Shown here piece by piece: positions 5,034 through 11,274 of a stretch of DNA of 11,274 nt (position 1 is the stretch's first letter; every line of letters begins with the position of its first letter). Made by a program: the position numbers and the translations under genes. Source of the DNA: Oscillospiraceae bacterium (GTDB taxonomy: Bacteria > Bacillota > Clostridia > Oscillospirales > Ruminococcaceae); assembly GCA_014858325.1 (NCBI GenBank), contig RKCM01000181.1:1-11274 (forward strand), read 5' to 3'. The notes under the pieces were generated by a model. That model did not search any database, was not told the origin of the DNA, and worked only from the letters and a program-made list of their open reading frames with translations.

Positions 5034-7147
5034 CAGTCCTTCTTCACCGCAATGATGACGCGGACCTTCTTGCCCGCCGTGCAGCCAAAGTTGTCGTACC
5101 AGCCGGTCAGGTAATAGTCGTCCGAGTTGACGGAGGTGAGCTTGGTAGCATAATACTGGCCCTTGTACCACAGGTAGACCTGGGCGTCGTCGGCCATCTC
5201 GTAGCGGTTTCCGCCCGAGGAGAGGACGGAGGCCGCGCCCACCTTGTCGATCCGCATGGGCATCAGCTGCACCATCTTCTTCACCGCGCCGGAGGTCTCC
5301 TGACTGACGGCGATGCCGCCCGCCAGGACGGGGTATTTGATGGAGGTGGTGAGGGCTGTCTGCTGGCCGTTGACGAAGCAGACGTAGGTGGCTCCGCCGC
5401 CGATGAAGTTGAAGATCTTGTTGTAGGGTGCGCCGGTGATGTTGCCGATCTGCCGGAAACCGATGCCCAGCAGGCCCGCCGTATTGCCGGTGAGCTTGTC
5501 CCACGAGGTGCTGAGGATATCGCCGGAGACGACGCCCCACAAAATTTCACTGGTGGTAGGGACAAGCAAATTGCGGGTCTCGTTCACCACCGCGTCCACA
5601 TCGATGTCGCCGGTGCCGGTGCCGGTGTTGGTGCCGGTGTTGGAGCTGCTGAGGAGGGTCTTGATGTCGGCGTAATTGGCGGCCAGATTCTTGATGTCGT
5701 CCAGCACGCCGTACTTCCACAGGTCACCCGTCACATCCTTCAGGATGAGGCGGTCGATCTGCCCCGCCGCATTGGTGGTGTAGTAGCGCACGTCGGAGTC
5801 CGAAAGCGTTACCCCCGATAGGCGGCTGGGACGAACCGTCCCAGCCACACCTCCTGACGTCGTATCCAGAATCTCCACGTCGTCCGCCAGCTGGGCATTG
5901 CCCAGGGCGGTGGCGTCTGCGTTCACGGTGCCGCTGGTGGATTTGCCGCTGATGCTCTTCACGCTCTCGCCGTCGCTGTTCACGGTGATCTGCACCAGCC
6001 AGCCCGTGGGGAAATTGAGGCTCTTGTCCACGTTCACGCTGCGGGTAATGCCGTCGGTGCACATAACGGAAACGTTCTGCAGCACATCCGCGCCGTTTTC
6101 TTCCACAAGGCTGCGGGTGGCGGACTGCACAACGCCGTAGAAGACCTCGTCGGCCTCCTTCCCGGTGACGATGCCGGCGGCTTCATTGTTCATGCCCAGC
6201 AGCAGGGTCACCACCTGGCCCACGCCGCCGCCGTTGAGGGAGGACACCTGCGAAGCCACGGCGGTGCTGCCCAGCGTGTAGCTGCTGCCCGCCACGGTGA
6301 TGGCCGTGGGCGCACTGGCCGAGGGGGACACTGCCGTGATGCGGCCTGCCGCCTTGCGGGTATAGATCCATACGGTCTGTAAGCTTTCGCTGTAATAATA
6401 CACATCGTACTGGTTCAGTTCCGCAGAGGGCGACACCTTATCGTTGCGGTAAACGGCCACCGGGGCAAAGGGCAGCTGGGTGTCGGCCCCAGCCACAAAG
6501 GGGCCCTGCAGGCTGCTCATCAGCACGGTGGACCCATCCACCTGCCCGTTGGAGACGGTGAAGCCCAGGCTCGTGCCGTAGGCGCTGCCGGAGGCCGTGT
6601 TGGCCGTCAGGGCGTTGTACAGCAGGGCGGCACAGTCCTGGTAGTTCATGGCCTCGCCCGGCTTGCGCTCCAGGTTGGTGCGCAGGCCGATCTCACTGGC
6701 CTTGTTGAGCTGGGCGTTGGGGAAAGAGCCGTTCAGCTCGGTCATCTTGTAGCCCATCAGCTTGAGCACGGCGGTGCAGGCTTCCTCCAGTGTCACGGCG
6801 TTGTCCGGGCGGTAGCTGCCGTCGGTGTAGCCGTTCAGCCAGCCCTGCTGCACCGCAATGCGGATGTAGGGGGCCCAGGGGGAGGTGCCGGGCACATCGG
6901 TATAAAGGGTGCCCACGGTGCCCTGCGCGCCCACGCTCTCCCGGAAGGTAGAGAAGGCCACCAGCATTCTGGCAAAGGCCCCGCGGGTAACGGCGGCGTT
7001 CAGCGCCCCGGTCTGGGTGTTGTCCATGGCTCCCAGCGTGACAGCGAACTGGACAGCGGTGTTGTTGTTTGCCGCCGACGCCGGAAGCACGAGCATCGAG
7101 ACAGCGATGCACGCCGCCAGCAGCAGTGCAAGAAGTTTTTTCTTCAT
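5033..7147 (-). CDS. Secreted S-layer-homology (SLH) domain protein
   Basis: A 704-residue exported protein. Residues 1-25 are a signal peptide (KKK, a hydrophobic core, then cleavage after ASA at 23-25). Residues about 30-180 carry SLH repeats, which bind secondary cell-wall polymers: the clearest is 82-133 with YTDV at 82-85, GYTDGSYRPDNAVTLEEA at 106-123 and LMGY; flanking copies at about 30-75 and 140-182 are degenerate. The rest (about 185-704) is Ser/Thr/Gly/Val-rich, beta-like, and holds a short Thr-Gly repeat at about 498-508. I recognise no catalytic domain. Start: ATG 7147 with AAGGAG upstream. It follows the ABC permease by 66 bp, which hold a palindromic repeat, and overlaps comF by one base. 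It may be attached to the cell surface as a companion of the exporter or as its cargo, but that is inference. No obvious promoter of its own is seen. Confidence 0.85.
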   Translation of the reverse strand: MKKKLLALLLAACIAVSMLVLPASAANNNTAVQFAVTLGAMDNTQTGALNAAVTRGAFARMLVAFSTFRESVGAQGTVGTLYTDVPGTSPWAPYIRIAVQQGWLNGYTDGSYRPDNAVTLEEACTAVLKLMGYKMTELNGSFPNAQLNKASEIGLRTNLERKPGEAMNYQDCAALLYNALTANTASGSAYGTSLGFTVSNGQVDGSTVLMSSLQGPFVAGADTQLPFAPVAVYRNDKVSPSAELNQYDVYYYSESLQTVWIYTRKAAGRITAVSPSASAPTAITVAGSSYTLGSTAVASQVSSLNGGGVGQVVTLLLGMNNEAAGIVTGKEADEVFYGVVQSATRSLVEENGADVLQNVSVMCTDGITRSVNVDKSLNFPTGWLVQITVNSDGESVKSISGKSTSGTVNADATALGNAQLADDVEILDTTSGGVAGTVRPSRLSGVTLSDSDVRYYTTNAAGQIDRLILKDVTGDLWKYGVLDDIKNLAANYADIKTLLSSSNTGTNTGTGTGDIDVDAVVNETRNLLVPTTSEILWGVVSGDILSTSWDKLTGNTAGLLGIGFRQIGNITGAPYNKIFNFIGGGATYVCFVNGQQTALTTSIKYPVLAGGIAVSQETSGAVKKMVQLMPMRIDKVGAASVLSSGGNRYEMADDAQVYLWYKGQYYATKLTSVNSDDYYLTGWYDNFGCTAGKKVRVIIAVKKD

Positions 7148-7170
7148 GGCTTTTATCTCCTTAAGTCTTG

Positions 7171-7205
7171 GCTCCCCTGCTAGGGGAGCTGTCGCCGTAG
7201 GCGAC
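7171..7205. repeat. REP-like double hairpin between permease and SLH genes
   Basis: Two adjacent perfect hairpins: GCTCCCCT (7171-7178) with AGGGGAGC (7182-7189), and GTCGCC (7191-7196) with GGCGAC (7200-7205), each with a 3-nt loop. The order CTCTCAGTCGCC... GCGACAGCTCCCC... GGGGAGCC on the minus strand resembles, from memory, a dispersed intergenic repeat common in Faecalibacterium and related genomes. It occurs once in this window. It could also act as a transcript stabiliser or attenuator in the operon. Confidence 0.6.
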
Positions 7206-7213
7206 TGAGAGGT

Positions 7214-8416
7214 TTAGTCGTACCGCAATGCGTCGATGGGGTTCAGCTTGGCGGCGCGCCTTGCGGGCAGATAGCCGAACAGTACGCCAATGCCTGCTGA
7301 GATGCTGAACGCCACTACGATGGAGTTGAAGGACGGGCTGACGGTAATATCCGTGCCGTCGGTGAACATGGGCAGCACCTGATTGGCCGCCATCGAGACG
7401 ATGTAGCCCAGCACGATGCCCAGTGCGCCGCCGATGGCGGACGTCGTGGCCGCCTCGGTGACGAACTGCGCCAGGATCACCCGCTCCTTTGCGCCCATGG
7501 CCTTACGGATGCCGATCTCCTTGGTCCGCTCCGTCACCGACACCAGCATGATGTTCATGATGCCGATGCCACCCACCAGCAGCGAGATGCTGGCAATGCC
7601 CGTGAGGATGACGATGACCATGTGGATCATCTTGTTCATCTCCTCCAGCCACTCGCTGGCCGAGTAGACGTAGTAGGCGTCGCTGCTCTTAAAGATGTCG
7701 TACAGGCCCTGCTCCATGGCGGCCTTGGCCTCGTTGGCCTGGTTCTCGTCCACCATGACGGCGATGTAGGAGTCCGCCGCGCTCTTCTGCGACAGCCGCA
7801 TGGCCGTGGAGTAGGGCAGGTAGATGCAGTCGTCGTCGTTGCCCTCCTGCATGGTGGGGTCGCTGATCTTGGGGCTCAGCACGCCCACGATGCGGAACTT
7901 GTAGGCTCCCAGCTTGATGGTCTGGCCCACGCCGTTGCCGCCAAAGGCGGTGCGGTTGATGAAATCGCCGATGACGCACACCTGCTTGTTGTCCTTGATG
8001 TCCATATACTGCAGGCTGCGCCCTTTGGCGAGGGTGTAGTTTTTCAGTGCGCTGTAGTTTTCATCCACCCCGTACACATAGGAGTAACGGTAGGTGGTGG
8101 TGCCCACCTTGGGGGTGTTGCTGCTGAAATCGATCTGGGGCGAGACGGCTTTCAGCAGGTCGGGGTTTTCCTTTGCAATGTCGTACACATCCTCCACCGA
8201 GGCCGAGCGGGAGCCGTAGCCCCAGATGCTGATGGAGAGGGTGTTGGTGCCCATGGCCGAAAAGCTGTCCCGCATACTTTTCGTCATGCCGTTGCCCAGC
8301 CCCACGATGACGATGACCGCCATCACGCCGATGATGATGCCCAGCATGGTCAAAAAGGTACGCAGCTTGTTGCTCCACACATTCTGGAGGGCCTGACGGA
8401 AGGTTTCCAGGATCAT
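7214..8416 (-). CDS. MacB/FtsX-type ABC transporter permease
   Basis: A 400-residue permease with the MacB topology: N-terminal membrane helix at about 21-41, a large extracellular MacB-PCD-like domain (about 45-260), then helices at about 266-292, 323-344 and 366-383. The FtsX-like C-terminal signature is present, with ERTKEIGIRKAMGAKE at 296-311 and PARRAAKLNPIDALRYD at the C-terminal end. Such permeases dimerise with the ATPase and power mechanotransmission across the membrane; in Firmicutes they export or respond to peptides and antibiotics (YknZ, bacteriocin-immunity types). The start ATG at 8416 overlaps the ATPase stop as ATGA, four bases shared, which indicates tight co-translation. 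The order adaptor, ATPase, permease is that of MacA-MacB split genes. What it moves is not shown by the sequence. Length and residues are intact. Confidence 0.92.
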   Translation of the reverse strand: MILETFRQALQNVWSNKLRTFLTMLGIIIGVMAVIVIVGLGNGMTKSMRDSFSAMGTNTLSISIWGYGSRSASVEDVYDIAKENPDLLKAVSPQIDFSSNTPKVGTTTYRYSYVYGVDENYSALKNYTLAKGRSLQYMDIKDNKQVCVIGDFINRTAFGGNGVGQTIKLGAYKFRIVGVLSPKISDPTMQEGNDDDCIYLPYSTAMRLSQKSAADSYIAVMVDENQANEAKAAMEQGLYDIFKSSDAYYVYSASEWLEEMNKMIHMVIVILTGIASISLLVGGIGIMNIMLVSVTERTKEIGIRKAMGAKERVILAQFVTEAATTSAIGGALGIVLGYIVSMAANQVLPMFTDGTDITVSPSFNSIVVAFSISAGIGVLFGYLPARRAAKLNPIDALRYD

Positions 8417-9165
8417 GCCGTCACCCCCTTATTCCCGTTTGCAATGGGCTGCAGGTTGGGCTGCACCACGGCCTCCGGGGCATGGGCGTCGCCGTCGTAG
8501 ACGACCTGCCCGTCCTCCAGCCGGATGATGCGCTGGGCCTGCGTGGCAATGGAGTTGTCGTGGGTGATGAGGACAACGGTGTGTCCCTGTTGGTTCAGCT
8601 GCTGCAGCATCCCCAGCACCTCGCGGCCGGTGTGGCTGTCCAGTGCGCCGGTGGGCTCGTCGGCCAGGATGATGGGCGGGTTCCCCGCCAGCGCCCGCGC
8701 AATGGAGACGCGCTGCTGCTGGCCGCCGGAAAGCTGGTTGGGCTTGTTTTTGAGCTTATCGCCCAAGCCCACCTGCTCCAGCACCTCTTTGGCCCGCTTG
8801 TGGCGCTGGGCCCGGGGCATTCCCGCGTAGACCAGGGGCACCTCCACGTTTTCCATCAGGTTCAGCTTGGGCAGCAGGTTGTACTGCTGGAAGATGAAGC
8901 CCAGCATCTCGTTGCGGATGATGGCCAGCTCGTTGCGGTTCATCTTGCCCACGTCTTTTCCGTTCAGGCGGTAGGTGCCGTAGGTGGGCACATCCAGGCA
9001 GCCGATGATGTTCATGCAGGTGGATTTGCCCGAGCCGGACTGGCCCACGATGGCCACGAACTCGCCCTTTTGGATGCTCATGCTGATGTGGTCGGCCGCC
9101 TTTACGATCGTGTCGCCCATCGGATAATACTTGCACACGCCGTCAAATTCGATCAGTGCGCTCAT
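8413..9165 (-). CDS. ABC transporter ATP-binding protein (MacB/LolD type)
   Basis: A 250-residue ATPase that powers the permease encoded just downstream. Seen: Walker A GQSGSGKST at 41-49, Q-loop at FQQYNLLP 92-99, ABC signature LSGGQQQR at 145-152, Walker B IILADEPTGALD at 165-176 with catalytic Glu170, and H-loop His202. The stretch RNEMLGFIFQQYNLLP and the short helical region after it are typical of the MacB/LolD/YknY (MJ0796) group, which works with FtsX-like permeases in mechanotransmission, not classic import. The start ATG at 9165 has AAAGGAGG upstream and comes 12 nt after the adaptor stop; the end overlaps the permease start by four bases. A C-terminal tail of about 25 residues past the ATPase core is rich in Ala, Pro, Gln and Asn and looks like a variable extension. 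Confidence 0.95.
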   Translation of the reverse strand: MSALIEFDGVCKYYPMGDTIVKAADHISMSIQKGEFVAIVGQSGSGKSTCMNIIGCLDVPTYGTYRLNGKDVGKMNRNELAIIRNEMLGFIFQQYNLLPKLNLMENVEVPLVYAGMPRAQRHKRAKEVLEQVGLGDKLKNKPNQLSGGQQQRVSIARALAGNPPIILADEPTGALDSHTGREVLGMLQQLNQQGHTVVLITHDNSIATQAQRIIRLEDGQVVYDGDAHAPEAVVQPNLQPIANGNKGVTA

Positions 9166-9177
9166 GCTCGCCCTCCT

Positions 9178-10812
9178 TTACCACATGGAACCGTCGTCGT
9201 AGTATTCGCCGGTGACGGAGTTGGGGTCGTAGGCGATGGTGTCCTCGGCCTTCAGGCCGCTGGTGATCTGGGTGTAGTCGTCGTCGCTCACGCCGGTCTT
9301 CACCTCCACATAGACGTAGCCGTCGGGGGCTTCCATCTCGGGGGCTGCGTTGGCGGCGCTGGGCGAATCTTTGGTCACCAGCACATAGCCGCCCTGCACG
9401 ATGGCGGCATTGGGCACGCAGAGGGCGCTGGTGGCATTGGCCACCACGATCTCCGCGTTGGCGTTCATGCCCGGGCGCAGACCGTCGATGTCGTCGATGC
9501 GGACGGTGACGGGGTAGGTGGTGGTGCCGCCGGAGGAGGAGCCCTTCATGGAAACACGGGTCACCTCACCGACGTAGGTCTTGTCGGGCACAGCGTCCGC
9601 CGTCACCTGCACGCTCTGGCCCACGGAAAGGTCGCTCACCTGCAGCTCGTCCACATTGATGACCATTTCCAGATAGCTCAGGTCATACAGCACGCAGAGG
9701 GTGGTGCCGCTGGTGAGGGCATCCCCCGCCTTCACGTCCTTTTCAATCACGGTGCCGCTGATGGGGGCCGTGATGGTGTAGTTGTTCATGGTGTCCTGCA
9801 GGTTCTCCATGGAGATCTGGGCGCTGCGCAGGGTCTCGGAGGCGGACTGGATGCTCTCGGTCAGATCGTCGCCGGAAAGCTCGATGAGGATGGCGTCCTG
9901 TGCCGCAGCATCGCCCTCCCGCACGTTGATGGCCGAGACAGTGCCTGCCGCCGGGGCAGTCAGGGTGCGCTCCGCCTGATAGGCGAAGGTGGCCGAGGCA
10001 ATGGAGCTGACGCCGTTGATGTTGGCGGTGGCCGCCTGCGCGGTGGTCAGGCCGCCCGCGTTCCGCACCGCAATGGTCACGGTGCGGGTCAGCAGGTTGC
10101 CGGTGCTCAGCTCGTCGGTGCCGGTCACTGCGGTAATGGTGCCCTCCAGCGTCTCAAAGGTGCCGTCCAGCACCACCTGTGCGCTCTGCCCCACCGAGAA
10201 ATTGGCGGCGTCTGCTGCGGGGAACAGCAGGCTCAGCATCATCTTGGAGCTGTCGCGGATGACCGCCACCTCCTGCCCGCTGGTCACCTCGTCGCCCTTG
10301 GCCACCTTCAGGCTGCTGACGACGCCCGCCACCTCGGCCCGGACGTACTGCCGGTCCACGGTCTTGTCGTAGCTGCGCTGGGCCTGCTGCAGGGCGATGG
10401 ATGCCTTTTCCAGGTTAGTGGAAGCATCGGAGCTGTCAATGGTATAGAGGACGGTGCCTTCCTCCACCACATCGCCTTCCTCAAACTCGCCGGTCAGCAC
10501 CTTGCCGTCCACCAGCGACTTCACGGTATAGGTATTGGCCGGGTTCAGGGTGCCCGTGCCGCTGAGAGAGTTGGACACATCCCGCAGCTGGGGCACGTCC
10601 TCCACATAGCTGGCGTCCGTGTCGGCCTGGTGGGCCTTGCCGGGCTTCAGCAGCAGCACGCCGCCCACCAGCACCACGCAGGCCACCGGCACCAGCCACT
10701 TCCAATTCTTTTTCCCAAACTGTTTCGCCTTCTGCACCGGGGTGTCGGCCTCTGCCGCAGGCGCGGCAGGCTGGCTGTCCGGGGCAGCGGCCTTTTTCTT
10801 GTTCCAGATCAT
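9178..10812 (-). CDS. HlyD/MacA-like membrane-fusion (adaptor) protein with duplicated core
   Basis: A 544-residue membrane-anchored adaptor. An Ala/Pro-rich, Lys-dotted cytoplasmic stretch (1-37) is followed by one membrane helix at about 38-55, and the rest is outside the cell. Two complete adaptor units can be seen: unit 1, lipoyl halves at 97-126 and 157-187 joined by a short helical hairpin, then a beta-barrel at about 190-265; unit 2, lipoyl halves at 281-312 and 345-377 joined by a helix at about 315-344, then a beta-barrel at 380-460 and a membrane-proximal part to 530. Typical MacA or YknX proteins have one unit in about 370-400 residues. The start ATG 10812 has AGGAGG six nt upstream. 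It is the first gene of the operon with the ABC ATPase and permease; its partner role is to couple the permease to the outside and the wall. It ends in an acidic Asp/Tyr-rich tail. Confidence 0.88.
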   Translation of the reverse strand: MIWNKKKAAAPDSQPAAPAAEADTPVQKAKQFGKKNWKWLVPVACVVLVGGVLLLKPGKAHQADTDASYVEDVPQLRDVSNSLSGTGTLNPANTYTVKSLVDGKVLTGEFEEGDVVEEGTVLYTIDSSDASTNLEKASIALQQAQRSYDKTVDRQYVRAEVAGVVSSLKVAKGDEVTSGQEVAVIRDSSKMMLSLLFPAADAANFSVGQSAQVVLDGTFETLEGTITAVTGTDELSTGNLLTRTVTIAVRNAGGLTTAQAATANINGVSSIASATFAYQAERTLTAPAAGTVSAINVREGDAAAQDAILIELSGDDLTESIQSASETLRSAQISMENLQDTMNNYTITAPISGTVIEKDVKAGDALTSGTTLCVLYDLSYLEMVINVDELQVSDLSVGQSVQVTADAVPDKTYVGEVTRVSMKGSSSGGTTTYPVTVRIDDIDGLRPGMNANAEIVVANATSALCVPNAAIVQGGYVLVTKDSPSAANAAPEMEAPDGYVYVEVKTGVSDDDYTQITSGLKAEDTIAYDPNSVTGEYYDDGSMW

Positions 10813-10873
10813 GCTGTTCCTCCTCGCTTGGCGGGCAGCGGGTGCAAAGTACCCCTCCCGCCATCGGTTCTGA

Positions 10874-10890
10874 ATACTCTAGTAGTGTAT
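10874..10890. promoter_or_regulatory. Operator-like palindrome over the exporter operon promoter
   Basis: ATACTCTA-G-TAGTGTAT is a 17-bp palindrome with one mismatch pair, centred at 10882. It covers the -10 box (10889-10884) and the region just downstream, where a repressor would block RNA polymerase. The repressor gene is not in the window, so this is a site prediction only. Confidence 0.45.
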
Positions 10891-10912
10891 CGCATTTTCA
10901 AAAAAGAAACAA
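10884..10912 (-). promoter_or_regulatory. Promoter of the adaptor-ATPase-permease operon
   Basis: TTGTTT (10912-10907) and TACACT (10889-10884), spaced 17 bp on the minus strand. The start would be near 10877, giving a leader of about 65 nt to the adaptor ATG. The boxes are moderate matches, consistent with a regulated promoter. Confidence 0.65.
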
Positions 10913-10976
10913 GGGTCCGAATTTCATTTCACCCTTCTTTGACACATTTTCCCGCGCAAAGCCGTCCCAAAGCCAA

Positions 10977-11009
10977 TTGTAAACCTTTCGCAAACTTCAA
11001 AGTTGACGG
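10977..11009 (+). promoter_or_regulatory. BirA-box-like operator ahead of bioY
   Basis: The left half TTGTAAACC (10977-10985) is identical to the half-site of the biotin repressor BirA. After 15 bp comes AGTTGACGG (11001-11009), which keeps only GTT-AC of the expected GGTTTACAA. The right half overlaps the -35 box, so BirA with biotinyl-AMP bound here would block bioY transcription. The degenerate right half keeps this tentative. Confidence 0.45.
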
Positions 11010-11031
11010 CAGCAGCCTTTTCTGGTTTAAT
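11003..11031 (+). promoter_or_regulatory. Promoter of bioY
   Basis: TTGACG (11003-11008) and TTTAAT (11026-11031), 17 bp apart. Transcription would begin near 11038, with a leader of about 53 nt. The -35 box lies within the BirA-like site. Confidence 0.7.
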
Positions 11032-11043
11032 CAGGGCATCATC

Positions 11044-11079
11044 GGCGGCCGCCCACACCAAAGGCCGCCTTAGAGGAGG
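11044..11079 (+). promoter_or_regulatory. Leader hairpin and ribosome site of bioY
   Basis: GGCGGCC (11044-11050) pairs with GGCCGCC (11063-11069), a 7-bp GC-only stem with a 12-nt loop, five bases before the ribosome site AGGAGG (11074-11079). The site itself stays unpaired. The gap to the ATG is 11 nt, longer than usual and mostly T. Confidence 0.55.
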
Positions 11080-11090
11080 ATTTTTTTCTT

Positions 11091-11274
11091 ATGAATCAGT
11101 CGAGCAAATTCTCGGTGCGGGACATCTGCTATGCAGGTCTCTTCGCCGCCGTCATCGCCGTGATGGCCCAGATCTCCATCCCCATGCCTCTGGGCGTGCC
11201 CATGACCATGCAGACCTTCGCCATCACGCTGGCTGCCGTGGTGCTGGGTTCCAAGCTCTCCGCCATCTCCACTC
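11091..11274 (+). CDS. bioY: BioY biotin transporter (ECF S-component), N-terminal part
   Basis: Only the first 61 residues are present; the gene runs off the right edge. The segment SVRDICYAGLFAAVIAVMAQ at 8-27 is the first membrane helix, and ISIPMPLGVPMTMQTFAITLAA at 28-49 is the hallmark BioY region leading into helix 2 (VPxTxQTF type), which is part of the biotin pocket. BioY takes up biotin across the plasma membrane, alone or with the ECF ATPase/EcfT module encoded elsewhere. The start ATG has AGGAGG 11 nt upstream. It is divergent from the exporter operon, with about 278 bp between start codons, and is preceded by a promoter that overlaps a BirA-like box. This fits an organism that depends on external biotin, as many Faecalibacterium do. 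Confidence 0.9.
   Translation, partial: MNQSSKFSVRDICYAGLFAAVIAVMAQISIPMPLGVPMTMQTFAITLAAVVLGSKLSAIST

Noticed and set aside
5034..5540. Upstream extension of the comF frame to 5540
   Set aside because: It lies in another frame of the SLH gene and has no ComF similarity; the start at 5033 has its own ribosome site and the zinc-ribbon close behind.
5609..5643. Short tandem repeats as a possible CRISPR or iteron array
   Set aside because: Units are only 6 bp, lie in frame inside the SLH gene and have no spacers.
10911..10936. AAGGGT/ACCCTT hairpin in the bioY-adaptor gap
   Set aside because: Six-base stem with a 14-nt loop and no further support; it could easily arise by chance and overlaps the exporter -35 box.
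10939..10967. TTGACA at 10939-10944 as a plus-strand promoter for bioY
   Set aside because: No -10-like hexamer lies 16-18 bp downstream; the TTGACG/TTTAAT pair nearer the gene fits better.
8482..11073. Very long plus-strand open frame (863 codons) opposite the ATPase and adaptor genes
   Set aside because: It is His/Gly/Val/Leu-rich low-complexity, as expected of the antisense of GC-rich coding DNA, has no ribosome site, and both opposite genes carry clear motifs.

Overview
The window looks like chromosomal DNA from a GC-rich Gram-positive gut clostridium of the Faecalibacterium / Ruminococcaceae (Oscillospiraceae) type. The reasons are the high-GC coding style, strong AGGAGG ribosome sites with near-consensus sigma-A promoters, an S-layer-homology protein, ECF-type vitamin uptake proteins, and above all a leader that matches the class III preQ1 riboswitch, which is known mainly from Faecalibacterium. 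The assignment is from memory of these families, not from a search.

Layout, left to right. (1) 1-178, minus: start of a ZIP-family metal transporter, cut by the window edge. (2) 179-394: no gene; three hairpins, the last a strong terminator. (3) 395-1098, minus: queT, a queuosine-precursor transporter, behind a TTGCAA-17-TATAAT promoter and a preQ1-III riboswitch whose anti-Shine-Dalgarno loop can be read directly. (4) 1106-3394, minus: a compact operon of pyridoxal/pyridoxamine kinase (probable TTG start), trmL and a DegV fatty-acid-binding protein, closed by a terminator that abuts the queT promoter. (5) 3465-3880: a nearly mirror-symmetric divergent promoter drives that operon leftward and a small 70-residue membrane or surface protein rightward. 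(6) 3928-4247, minus: a tRNA-Pro(GGG)/tRNA-Ala(CGC) transcription unit with a consensus promoter, a hairpin between the two tRNAs and a terminator. (7) 4257-10912, minus: a transport operon encoding a membrane-fusion adaptor, an ABC ATPase, a MacB/FtsX-type permease, an S-layer-homology protein and a ComF-like phosphoribosyltransferase. Gene junctions here overlap or are very short, except for a palindromic repeat before the S-layer-homology gene. (8) 10977-11274, plus: bioY (biotin uptake), partial, behind a promoter that overlaps a BirA-box-like sequence.

How the genes relate. The two ECF S-components (QueT and BioY) are solitary, so they must borrow an energizing module encoded elsewhere; each has its own vitamin-linked control element. 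The adaptor, ATPase and permease form a MacAB/YknXYZ-like exporter, with an unusual adaptor that carries two barrel-sandwich units in one chain. The S-layer-homology protein and ComF follow in the same direction, and ComF's start codon overlaps the stop codon before it. I see no phage, transposon, CRISPR or toxin system. The most interesting content is regulatory: the riboswitch, the symmetric divergent promoter, the palindrome over the exporter promoter and the tRNA-spacer hairpin.
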